A stretch of DNA of 22,760 nt from assembly GCA_030753265.1 (NCBI GenBank), contig JASMCQ010000031.1, positions 1 through 22,760 of the forward strand, given 5' to 3'. Under the pieces are notes generated by a model. That model was not told where the DNA came from. It made no database searches and worked only from the letters and a program-made list of their open reading frames with translations. The stretch comes from Dehalococcoidia bacterium. GTDB taxonomy: Bacteria; Chloroflexota; Dehalococcoidia; UBA3495. The position numbers and the translations under genes were made by a program. Shown here piece after piece: positions 6,156 through 12,934 of the stretch. The number at the start of each line of letters is the position of its first letter. Within the stretch, counting starts at the first letter, position 1.

Positions 6156-7141
6156 CGGCCAGGCTCCTGGCAAGGTGTGCCTATTGTATCATAGGGGCCG
6201 GGCAAAAACTCCGCGGCAAGATGTGCCGCGGAAGCCTCCAGGCCCAGGTCGGAGACATCCAGCCACCGGATCCGTGCATCGTCCGGCTTGAACCAGGTGT
6301 GCTGGCGCCGGGCCAGGCGATGGGTCTGGAACTTGGTCCTCCGCACCGCCTCGTCCAGGGTAATCTCCTCGGCCAGGTGCTGGCCCAACTCCCGGTATCC
6401 CGGGCTCGCCAGAGGGCCGCGCCCCATGGAGTATCCGCGGTCGGTCAAGCTCCGGACCTCTTCCAGCAAACCAGCCGCGAGCATCCGATCCACCCGGCCG
6501 TCGATGCGCCGGTAGAGTTCCTCCCGGTTCAGGGTCAGCCCAATCACCAGCACGTTCTCCATGGGCTGGGCTCGTCCCCGGAGGCCCGAGGCGGCGCGTT
6601 GTGAGGAGCGGCAAACCTCCAGGGCGCGGATGACCCGGCGCACGTTTCGCGGGTCCAGCTGAGCGGCCCGGCTGGGATCGATTGCTTGCAACTGCCGGTA
6701 AAGGGGCATCGGGCCGTGGAGGTCGGCCTCCTGTTGTTTCTCCCGGCGAAAAGCGGGATCGGGCGGGACTTTGGGCACCTGCCACCCCTCGATCAAGGCC
6801 CAAACGTACTGCCCTGAGCCTCCCGCGACCACCGGCAGGCGGCCCCGGCTCCGGATGTCCCGAATGCAGTCACGGGCCATGGAGAGGAACGAGGCAAGGT
6901 CGAAGTTGATACCGGGGTCCACGATATCCAGCAGGTGGTGGGGGGCCTGGGCCAGCTCATCAGGAGTGGGCTTCGCGGTCCCGATATCCATGTACCGGTA
7001 GACCTGGCGGCTGTCGGCGTTGATTATCTCGCCGTTCAACCGCCGGGCGAGGGCCACCGCCAGCCCCGTCTTGCCTACGGCGGTCGGGCCGACGATGAAG
7101 AGGACGGGTGTAGCAGTCTCCAGCAACTTATCCCGGATCAA
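6152..7141 (-). CDS. miaA: tRNA dimethylallyltransferase
   Basis: MiaA adds a dimethylallyl group to A37 of tRNAs that read UNN codons. The P-loop GPTAVGKT lies at residues 18-25, followed by INADSRQVYRYMDIGTAKP, the catalytic-region Asp/Ser/Gln motif, then HHLLDIVDP and, near the C-terminus, RRQHTWFK. The 329 residues are full length. The only in-frame start is TTG 7141 with a poor ribosome-binding site; a 29-codon frame ends 11 nt inside this start and might couple its translation. Its stop overlaps the dapF ATG. Its substrate DMAPP comes from the isoprenoid pathway, also represented by the polyprenyl synthase upstream in the same run. Confidence 0.95.
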   Translation of the reverse strand: MIRDKLLETATPVLFIVGPTAVGKTGLAVALARRLNGEIINADSRQVYRYMDIGTAKPTPDELAQAPHHLLDIVDPGINFDLASFLSMARDCIRDIRSRGRLPVVAGGSGQYVWALIEGWQVPKVPPDPAFRREKQQEADLHGPMPLYRQLQAIDPSRAAQLDPRNVRRVIRALEVCRSSQRAASGLRGRAQPMENVLVIGLTLNREELYRRIDGRVDRMLAAGLLEEVRSLTDRGYSMGRGPLASPGYRELGQHLAEEITLDEAVRRTKFQTHRLARRQHTWFKPDDARIRWLDVSDLGLEASAAHLAAEFLPGPYDTIGTPCQEPGR

Positions 7142-7217
7142 TCAACGGCCCCGAGGCCTGGGCCGCCTCGATGAGGTTAGCCATCCTGCCGGCTTTTTCA
7201 AGTTTCTCGCGGCTCAT
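7128..7217 (-). CDS. Possible 29-residue leader peptide overlapping miaA
   Basis: An ATG at 7217 opens a 29-codon frame (MSREKLEKAGRMANLIEAAQ..) ending at TAA 7128-7130, 14 nt inside miaA in another frame. The peptide is predicted to be helical and charged and uses the local G+C-rich codons. No strong ribosome-binding site precedes it. It fills most of the 99-bp gap between tpiA and miaA, and its stop is where a coupled restart at the TTG of miaA would occur. I recognise no family. It may be spurious. Confidence 0.3.
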   Translation of the reverse strand: MSREKLEKAGRMANLIEAAQASGPLIDPG

Positions 7218-7240
7218 ACACTCATATGCTGGGGGTACCC

Positions 7241-8005
7241 TTAAAGGATACCCTTCGCCTCAGCCGTCAGTCTCGCGATCTCCAGGAACTGGTCTGACTT
7301 GAGTGCGGCGCCACCCACCAGCGCACCGTGGACGCAGGTCTGGGAGGCGAATTCGGCGATGTTGCCGGGGTTCGCGCTGCCGCCGTACAGCAGCGGCACC
7401 TCTTCGGCGGCGCGGCCGTACAACGAGCGTAGGGTTTCAAGCACGGTGCCTCCCATGATCTCGGCGGCGCTCTCAGGGGTGGCGGCCCGGCCCGTTCCGA
7501 TGGCCCAGACCGGCTCGTAGGCCACCACCAGCCCGGTTATGTCAACTACGTCCGCCAGCCCGGCCCGAAGCTGCCGGCCCACGACCTCTCCGGCCCGGCC
7601 CCCATCCCGCTGTTCCAGGGTCTCCCCCACGCACAGGATCGGCCGCAAGCGGTGCTGAAACGCGGCCTTAACCTTGCGATTAACGGAATCATCGGACTCG
7701 CCAAATAGCTGGCGCCGCTCCGAGTGACCCAGGATCACGTAGTCGCAGATCCCCCGGAGCATGGAAGCAGCGACCTCACCGGTGAAAGCCCCGGCCTCCT
7801 CGAAGTGCATGTTCTGCGCCCCTATTTTGATGTCAGTCCCCTTCACCGCGTCCCGGACGGGGATCAGCGAGACGAAGGGCGGGCAGAGCACGATTTCGAC
7901 TCCGGAGATGGGACCAAGCCCATCTCGCACGCTGAAGGCCAACTCCACGGCCTCCACGATGCCTGTATTCATTTTCCAGTTGCCGGCGACTACAAGTTTA
8001 GCCAC
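7241..8005 (-). CDS. tpiA: Triose-phosphate isomerase
   Basis: TpiA interconverts dihydroxyacetone phosphate and glyceraldehyde 3-phosphate. All active-site elements are visible in the 254 residues: GNWKMN with K11, H94 in VILGHSERRQ, the general base E164 in VAYEPVWAIGTG with the mobile loop 6 just after it, and the phosphate-binding LLYGGSANPGN near residue 210. The GTG start at 8005 is preceded by GGGGGT. It lies on the same strand as apgM and pgk, forming a lower-glycolysis group. The 226 bp to apgM are longer than the other gaps and contain no gene that I can support. Confidence 0.97.
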   Translation of the reverse strand: MAKLVVAGNWKMNTGIVEAVELAFSVRDGLGPISGVEIVLCPPFVSLIPVRDAVKGTDIKIGAQNMHFEEAGAFTGEVAASMLRGICDYVILGHSERRQLFGESDDSVNRKVKAAFQHRLRPILCVGETLEQRDGGRAGEVVGRQLRAGLADVVDITGLVVAYEPVWAIGTGRAATPESAAEIMGGTVLETLRSLYGRAAEEVPLLYGGSANPGNIAEFASQTCVHGALVGGAALKSDQFLEIARLTAEAKGIL

Positions 8006-8231
8006 AGATCTACCCCCAATTGATGAAATGGCGCGTTCCCGGGTTCAAACCCCACCGGCGAGGTTACGAACCCTCGTCCGGGTCTCTAATTCTCTCTCCT
8101 CGAAGGGTACGAAAATAGCGCGCCGGGCCCCGTTCCCCGGAGGAAGAGTGGCGCGCTCCGGGCGCGCCTGTCCACGGCAGGCGAGCTTTCGCCCACCCTT
8201 GGTCCCCGATGCCCTGGATTGCCGGCGGCGA

Positions 8232-9446
8232 TCACGGCCCGAACTTGGCCAATTTTCCGGAGTGGGAGAGGGCCAGCAGCATGATTTGGGTGGCCATGAT
8301 GCGCCCAATGGAACCCTGCGCGCAGGACTTTTCATTGAATCCGGAGAATCCGGACCCACCCTCACCTTTGGTCAGCCGCGAGTGAACCATGAAAGGGACC
8401 GGATGCCAGCTATGGCTGGCCATGATGGCGGGAGTAGAGTGGTCCCCAGCCACAACCAACGCTTCAGCCCCCAACTCCCGGATCTGGGGGATGAATGGGT
8501 CCAGGTCCTCCAGGCACTTGACCTTGGCGTCGAAGTCACCGTCCTCTCCCGCGGCATCGCATGGCTTGTAATGGATGAAGAAGAAGTCGTGGGCGTGCAG
8601 GTTTTTCCGGAGGGTTTCCACCTCATCGGCGAAGGTCCGGCCGGTGGGAATCACCTCCATGCCGGCCACGGTCGCCAGTCCCCGGTACATCGGGTAGGCG
8701 GCGATCCCCGCCGGGTTGAGGCCGTAAACCCGGCCCATGGGCGGCAGGTCGGGCAGTTGGGCAAACCCCCGCAACAAAACCATGTTGGCCCGCTCTTCCT
8801 CGGCAAGCATCTGCCGGGCCTGGGCCACGAAGCCGTTGGCCAGGGTGGCGGTCACTTCGGCCTTGGCATCCAGGGCCTCGACCGGCAGCGACGGGACCCC
8901 GACCCGCTGAGGGTCGGTCCCCGAAACGGCCTCCGAGAGTCCTTCCCCACGCAGCCGCAACACGAACCGATAGTCCTGTACCGGGAAGACGTCCACCTGT
9001 ACGCCGTCAAGCTCGATGCGATCCAGACGGTGGCACAACGGCGCGCTCAGCTCGGACGGAATCCTTCGGGCCCGCCGGTCCACCAACGCCCCATCTCCGT
9101 CGACGGTGCAGAAATTGCCCCGTGCGGCCACGTCTCCCGGCTCCAGGGCCACGTCGATGCCCAGGGCCTCCAGGGCTCCCCGGCCGATCAGGTACTTGAG
9201 GGGATCGTAGCCGAAGAGGGCCAGGTGGCCGGGCCCGCTCCCCGGGGTAACGCCGGGCATCACCGGGGTGCTCAGCCCGCAGGCGCTTTCCCGGGCCAGG
9301 GCGTCCAGGTTGGGAATCCGGGCCGTCTCCAACTCGGATAGTCCGGTGTCGGGATGGGGTAGCCCTCCCAGCCCGTCCACGACCAGCATGATTATCTTGG
9401 ATGGGGTCGTGGTATAGCAGTCGCGCAGCACTTCGAGGTCGATCAT
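8232..9446 (-). CDS. apgM: Cofactor-independent phosphoglycerate mutase, archaeal type (ApgM)
   Basis: This 404-residue member of the alkaline phosphatase superfamily interconverts 3- and 2-phosphoglycerate through a phosphoserine intermediate and two metal ions. The first metal Asp is D24 (LVVDGLGG), the nucleophile is S70 in TPGSGPGHLALFGYDP, HPDTGLSELETARIPNLD is the ApgM-type insertion, and the distal metal ligands are in HYKPCDAAGEDGDF and VVAGDHSTP. It is shorter than the 510-residue bacterial GpmI and lacks its domain arrangement, so it belongs to the ApgM branch found in archaea and in several bacteria such as Chloroflexota. ATG 9446 has AAGGG upstream. It lies 50 bp after pgk. Confidence 0.94.
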   Translation of the reverse strand: MIDLEVLRDCYTTTPSKIIMLVVDGLGGLPHPDTGLSELETARIPNLDALARESACGLSTPVMPGVTPGSGPGHLALFGYDPLKYLIGRGALEALGIDVALEPGDVAARGNFCTVDGDGALVDRRARRIPSELSAPLCHRLDRIELDGVQVDVFPVQDYRFVLRLRGEGLSEAVSGTDPQRVGVPSLPVEALDAKAEVTATLANGFVAQARQMLAEEERANMVLLRGFAQLPDLPPMGRVYGLNPAGIAAYPMYRGLATVAGMEVIPTGRTFADEVETLRKNLHAHDFFFIHYKPCDAAGEDGDFDAKVKCLEDLDPFIPQIRELGAEALVVAGDHSTPAIMASHSWHPVPFMVHSRLTKGEGGSGFSGFNEKSCAQGSIGRIMATQIMLLALSHSGKLAKFGP

Positions 9447-9496
9447 GTTTCAGCCCTTCCTCCAGTCCTGAAGAGGTTTAGGTGGCCGATAGTATC

Positions 9497-10702
9497 TCAG
9501 GCGTCAGGCAAGGCGGCGATACCCGGCAGTTCCTTCCCTTCCAGGAACTTCAGCGACGCTCCGCCGCCGGTGGAGACGTGGGTCATCCGCTCCATGAGGC
9601 CCAGCTCTTCCACCACCTCGGCGGTGGAGCCGCCGCCGACCACGCTGGTGACCTCGGTCAACCCGGCGATGGCCTCGGCCACGGTCCGGGTGCCCAGGCT
9701 GAACCTGGGCATCTCGAAGACGCCCATGGGGCCGTTCCAAACTATGGTCTTGCACTGGCCGAGTTCTTGCGAGAAAAGCCGGGCCGTCGTGTTTCCGATG
9801 TCCATGATGAACCAACCCTCGGGGACCTGATTCACCGGGACGGTCTTCACCTCGAACGCGTCGGCGGCGAACTGATTGGCTACCACCACGTCCATGGGCA
9901 GGTGGACCTGAACACCGGCCGTCACGGCCCGGGCCATGATTTCCCTGGCAAACTCCAGCCGTTCCCCTTCGACGGAGGACGCGCCGGTCCGGTAGCCCAC
10001 CGCGTGCAAGAAGGTGACCGACATGCCTCCGCCGATGAACAGGTGATCCAGCTTGTCGAGCAGGTTCTCCAATACCATTATCTTATCGCTGACCTTGGCG
10101 CCTCCCAACAGCGCGGCCAGCGGTTTGCCGTCTTCCCTCACCTCCAGGGTCTGGCCCAGGGCCTCGACCTCCCGCTGCACCAACAGCCCCATGGCCGACG
10201 GCAAGTGCTGGGTCAGACCCACGGTGGAAGCATGGGACCGGTGGGCCACGGCAAAGGCGTCCATCACGAAGCGGTCGGCCAGGGTAGCCAGCGCTTCGCC
10301 GAACTCGGCTGCGTTCTTTTCCTCGCCGGAATGGAACCTCAGGTTTTCCAGCAAGGTGATTTCCCCCGGAACCATGGCCCCGACGGCCGATACAACGTCC
10401 CATCCGATGCAGTCTTTCAGGCTGCGGACCGGGCGCCCCAGGAGAACCGCCAGGCGGTTGCCAACCGGCGCCAACCGGAGGGTTTCGACCACTTCTCCCT
10501 CGGGACGGCCCAGGTGAGAGCACAGTATCACCCGGCAGTCGCGTTCCAGGAGGTAGCGGATGGTTGGTAGTGTGGCCCGGAGCCGCTGGTCGTAGGAAGC
10601 GATGGCCTCGACGCCCTGTTCTTCTATGGGCACATTGAAATCAACCCTGACCAGGACCCGTTGGCCGTGGACATCAAGGTCACTGAGGCGACGTTTTACC
10701 AT
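9497..10702 (-). CDS. pgk: Phosphoglycerate kinase
   Basis: Pgk transfers phosphate from 1,3-bisphosphoglycerate to ADP. The N-terminal substrate domain shows RVLVRVDFNVP and CSHLGRPEG, the hinge region LLGGAKVSDKI, and the C-terminal nucleotide domain IVWNGPMGVFE and GGGSTAEVVEELGL. The 401 residues are normal. The frame is open to 10804, but ATG 10702 (MVKRRLSDLDVHG..) has GGGAG 5 nt upstream and fits the usual N-terminus, so the upstream extension is rejected. It is downstream of the polyprenyl synthase gene (108-bp gap) and upstream of apgM. Confidence 0.96.
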   Translation of the reverse strand: MVKRRLSDLDVHGQRVLVRVDFNVPIEEQGVEAIASYDQRLRATLPTIRYLLERDCRVILCSHLGRPEGEVVETLRLAPVGNRLAVLLGRPVRSLKDCIGWDVVSAVGAMVPGEITLLENLRFHSGEEKNAAEFGEALATLADRFVMDAFAVAHRSHASTVGLTQHLPSAMGLLVQREVEALGQTLEVREDGKPLAALLGGAKVSDKIMVLENLLDKLDHLFIGGGMSVTFLHAVGYRTGASSVEGERLEFAREIMARAVTAGVQVHLPMDVVVANQFAADAFEVKTVPVNQVPEGWFIMDIGNTTARLFSQELGQCKTIVWNGPMGVFEMPRFSLGTRTVAEAIAGLTEVTSVVGGGSTAEVVEELGLMERMTHVSTGGGASLKFLEGKELPGIAALPDA

Positions 10703-10810
10703 GACTCTCCCAACTCCTCCGCCTTCGCCGGGACCGAGGTGACCCCGGCGCCCTCCGGCCCCTTTCGCGAGTTGCTTCCGAGCGATGGCCACGTGGGCCG
10801 TCACCGAGTC

Positions 10811-11830
10811 TCAGCCACTACCTTGCAGCGCCCATTGGCCCAGTTGGCGCAGGCCTTCCATCCCTGGTTCCGGCACGCCGGCGCCGGCGATTGCCTCCAA
10901 GGCCTGATCCACAAGGTCCTTCGCCTTCCCTTCGGCAAAGTGACGGGAGCCGGCCTGGTCCAGGATGCCGATCAGGCGAGACACATCCTCCGGCAACAGG
11001 ACCTGCTTCTCGTAAATGGCCCCCAGCTCCCGCTTGGCTGCCACGCCGGCGGTCTCCATCACGTGGACCAGGGGCAAGCTCTTCTTCTTGTTCGAGACGC
11101 CGTTGGAGTTCGGGCCGTCCCAGCCCCCGCGCCACAAGTCCGCCACATCCCGGCTGACCTGCCGGGCGATGCCCAGCATCGTGCCCATCTCACGGAACCT
11201 GGCGCACCTGGTGTCATCCGCGCCCGCGGCGAGGGCGCCCAATTCGGCGGAGCAGCCGGTAAGCGCCCCGGCCTTGCGACTGATCATTTCGTGGAAAGCG
11301 GGCCTGGTGACCACCAATTGCTCCTGGAAACTCAGGTCCATAAACTGGCCTTCGCAGAGGGTGAGGCAGGCCTGGTCCAGAAACTCCACCGCGCGGAGCA
11401 CCCGGTCCGGCGGCACCCCGCTCCGGGACAGGCGCATCACGGCGGCCCTTCCCAGGGCATGCAGGCCATCACCCGTGTTAATGGCCTGAGCCTGGCCCCA
11501 GACCGAGCAGATGCTGGGCCGAGCCAGAGCTTCCCGCCGGTCCGACTGAGCGTCATCATGCACCAGGACAAAATTGGACACCAGTTCCACCCCGGCGGCG
11601 GCGGGCAGCGCCGGACGAAAATCACCGGACAGCGCCTCGCAAGATGCCAGGGCCAGCACGGACGGGAAATGCAGAGGGACGGCATTGTCCTCCGGCGTCC
11701 CCCGCTGGTCGGTCCAGCCCAGATGGTAGCGGAGCACGTCGTACAGGAAGCCTTCGCGGGAGGAGAAGAGTTCCCTCAGCTCCTCATCCAGGGCCTTTGC
11801 ATATGGATCGTAACGGGACAGAGAGAGAAT
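10811..11830 (-). CDS. Polyprenyl synthetase family protein, probable ATT start
   Basis: This is a trans-isoprenyl diphosphate synthase-like protein, which joins isopentenyl diphosphate units to allylic diphosphates. The first Asp-rich motif is kept (LVHDDAQSD, with RRE and ARPS after it), followed by WGQAQAINTGD, usual in the family. The second Asp-rich motif is degraded to RDVADLW where DDxxD is expected, yet the following KKKSLPL is kept. The only canonical start, GTG 11737, falls inside the conserved GFLYDVLRYHLGW. The frame continues upstream to ATT at 11828-11830, 6 nt after a perfect AGGAGG, giving 339 residues. It lies 75 bp after tsaC. The product length and activity cannot be assigned; altered activity or a regulatory-subunit role is possible. 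Confidence 0.82.
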   Translation of the reverse strand: MLSLSRYDPYAKALDEELRELFSSREGFLYDVLRYHLGWTDQRGTPEDNAVPLHFPSVLALASCEALSGDFRPALPAAAGVELVSNFVLVHDDAQSDRREALARPSICSVWGQAQAINTGDGLHALGRAAVMRLSRSGVPPDRVLRAVEFLDQACLTLCEGQFMDLSFQEQLVVTRPAFHEMISRKAGALTGCSAELGALAAGADDTRCARFREMGTMLGIARQVSRDVADLWRGGWDGPNSNGVSNKKKSLPLVHVMETAGVAAKRELGAIYEKQVLLPEDVSRLIGILDQAGSRHFAEGKAKDLVDQALEAIAGAGVPEPGMEGLRQLGQWALQGSG

Positions 11831-11836
11831 GGTTTC

Positions 11837-11842
11837 CCTCCT
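11837..11842 (-). promoter_or_regulatory. Shine-Dalgarno AGGAGG deciding the polyprenyl synthase start
   Basis: AGGAGG within AAAGGAGGGAAACC on the minus strand is followed 6 nt later by ATT (11830-11828), in frame with the polyprenyl synthase gene. No ATG, GTG or TTG lies in that frame between here and residue 32. Confidence 0.6.
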
Positions 11843-11905
11843 TTAAGGGAGGCGCCCCGCGGGTTCATTGCCCGGCCACCGCCCAGAGGCAAACCCGTCT
11901 GCGAG

Positions 11906-12517
11906 CTACTCCCACGCCTGCAACACTTCTGAGAAGGGCACCGCCCCCTGGCGCAGCAACCGGGGCGTGCCGGTGGTGAGGTCGACCACGGTGGATGGGG
12001 TCCCTTGCGGCGCGGGTCCGGCCCGTATTATGTAATCTACCCGGCCGCCCAACTCGGCCTCCGCCGCCGCCAGGGTCTGGGGGTCCGCCTCTCCGCTCCG
12101 GTTGGCGCTGGTGCCGGTAATCGGTCCACCCAGCTCCTTGGCCAGGGCCAGAGGTATCGGGTGGCCGGGCATCCGCACCGCCACCGTGTCCCTGCCGCCG
12201 GTCACAAGGTCCGGCACACAATCCCGGCGCGTCAGGACCAGGGTCAGGGCGCCCGGCCAGAACCGGCCGGCCAGTAGGCGCCCGGACTCTGGCACGTCCC
12301 GAGCCACCAATTCCACCTGTTCCCAACTACCCACCAGGACCGGCAACGCCAGGTCCGGCGGCCGCCCTTTGATGGAGAAGACCCGCTTCAGGGCCGGCAA
12401 CGAGAAGACGTCGGCCCCCAACCCGTAAAGCGTATCCGTTGGGAGCAACACCACGCCTCCGTCCCCGAGGCAACGGACTGCTTCGCCTAACTCTTTTTCG
12501 CCATTTGAGGCCGGCAA
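11906..12517 (-). CDS. tsaC: L-threonylcarbamoyladenylate synthase (TsaC/YrdC type)
   Basis: This YrdC-domain protein makes threonylcarbamoyl-AMP from threonine, bicarbonate and ATP, the first step of t6A37 in tRNA. The 203 residues show the family motifs VVLLPTDTLYGLGAD, FSIKGRPPDLALPVLV (the K-x-R-p region), FWPGALTLVL, VAVRMPGHPI and ITGTSANRSG. It ends after the YrdC domain, so it is the short TsaC form and not the two-domain Sua5. The only in-frame start is TTG 12517 with a weak ribosome-binding site. It is the first gene of the minus-strand run and is divergent from guaA. An extended -10 box lies just upstream. Confidence 0.92.
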   Translation of the reverse strand: MPASNGEKELGEAVRCLGDGGVVLLPTDTLYGLGADVFSLPALKRVFSIKGRPPDLALPVLVGSWEQVELVARDVPESGRLLAGRFWPGALTLVLTRRDCVPDLVTGGRDTVAVRMPGHPIPLALAKELGGPITGTSANRSGEADPQTLAAAEAELGGRVDYIIRAGPAPQGTPSTVVDLTTGTPRLLRQGAVPFSEVLQAWE

Positions 12518-12565
12518 TAGTCCGTCGCAAAGCCGCAGATTACGCTCGAATCATGTCTACGACTG

Positions 12566-12574
12566 AGTATAGCA
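12566..12574 (-). promoter_or_regulatory. Candidate extended -10 promoter for tsaC and downstream genes
   Basis: The minus strand reads TGCTATACT, an extended -10 (TG-N-TATACT), with transcription starting about 40 nt before the tsaC TTG. No good -35 box is present at 17 bp, which extended -10 promoters can tolerate. Confidence 0.4.
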
Positions 12575-12613
12575 CAGCGGTTGGACCGGGGCGACTCGAC
12601 CGCAACGGAAATA

Positions 12614-12678
12614 CCCTCACCCTCGTTCCCTCTCCCGCGGGAGAGGGATGCCCTGGCGCAGCCTGGGCTGGGTGAGGG
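12614..12678. repeat. Dispersed palindromic repeat (CCCTCACCC..GGGTGAGGG type)
   Basis: The outer arms CCCTCACCC (12614-12622) and GGGTGAGGG (12670-12678) enclose the perfect 20-bp palindrome CCCTCTCCCGCGGGAGAGGG at 12628-12647. Elements of this shape are scattered through many high-GC genomes. It lies in the divergent tsaC/guaA control region. Confidence 0.7.
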
Positions 12679-12718
12679 CAGGCCGCGATGGAGCCTATAC
12701 TCCATCAGAAACAGCCGG

Positions 12719-12724
12719 TATAAT
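12719..12724 (+). promoter_or_regulatory. Candidate -10 box of guaA
   Basis: A perfect TATAAT sits inside the palindrome GGTATAATACC (12717-12727). The hexamer 17 bp upstream (TATACT) is a poor -35. Starting near 12731 would give guaA a leader of about 200 nt, which contains the hairpins at 12821-12894. The palindrome also presents TATTAT on the other strand. Confidence 0.4.
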
Positions 12725-12820
12725 ACCACCAACCGATGGAGGACACCGCCGGCGATACCGGTCTTGGGGGATCTCATCAAGAGCGAGACGAGGGGCGTGA
12801 GGCGTGGGTCCGGCGATCGT

Positions 12821-12894
12821 AACCGCGTAAGCTTTACTCCCGGCCCTGGATGCTTCGCGGTTTGCCTTTTGCGGTCCCCTCAGCACGGCAAACC
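12821..12894 (+). promoter_or_regulatory. guaA leader with two mutually exclusive hairpins
   Basis: Hairpin A pairs AACCGCG-(T)-AAGC (12821-12832) with GCTTCGCGGTT (12852-12862): 11 bp with one bulged base and a 19-nt loop. Hairpin B pairs GGTTTGCC (12859-12866) with GGCAAACC (12887-12894): 8 bp with a 20-nt loop. They share 12859-12862 and so cannot form together. A third small element, TTGGT-C-ACCAA (12912-12922), touches the Shine-Dalgarno. This is the usual architecture of attenuators and riboswitches, but I recognise no known class, and control by a purine or guanine nucleotide is speculation. Confidence 0.45.
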
Positions 12895-12920
12895 ATCGGA
12901 TCAGTGACGTTTTGGTCACC

Positions 12921-12927
12921 AAGGAGG
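12921..12927 (+). promoter_or_regulatory. Shine-Dalgarno AAGGAGG deciding the guaA start
   Basis: AAGGAGG is followed by 7 nt and then ACG (12935-12937), in frame with guaA. The frame is closed by TGA at about 12904-12906, and no ATG, GTG or TTG occurs between it and 13127, which lies inside the glutaminase domain. Confidence 0.6.
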
Positions 12928-12934
12928 CGTAGCC

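Noticed and set aside
8038..8060. tRNA-like T-arm (GGGTTCAAACCCCACCGG)
   Set aside because: No acceptor, D or anticodon stems can be built around it on either strand.
7761..9341. Long open frame on the plus strand antisense to apgM
   Set aside because: It is an antisense shadow in GC-rich DNA: low-complexity His/Gly/Gln/Arg composition, no family motifs, and the opposite strand encodes a complete enzyme.
9482..11932. Long plus-strand open frames antisense to pgk and polyprenyl synthase
   Set aside because: Same reason: shadow composition and well-supported genes on the other strand.
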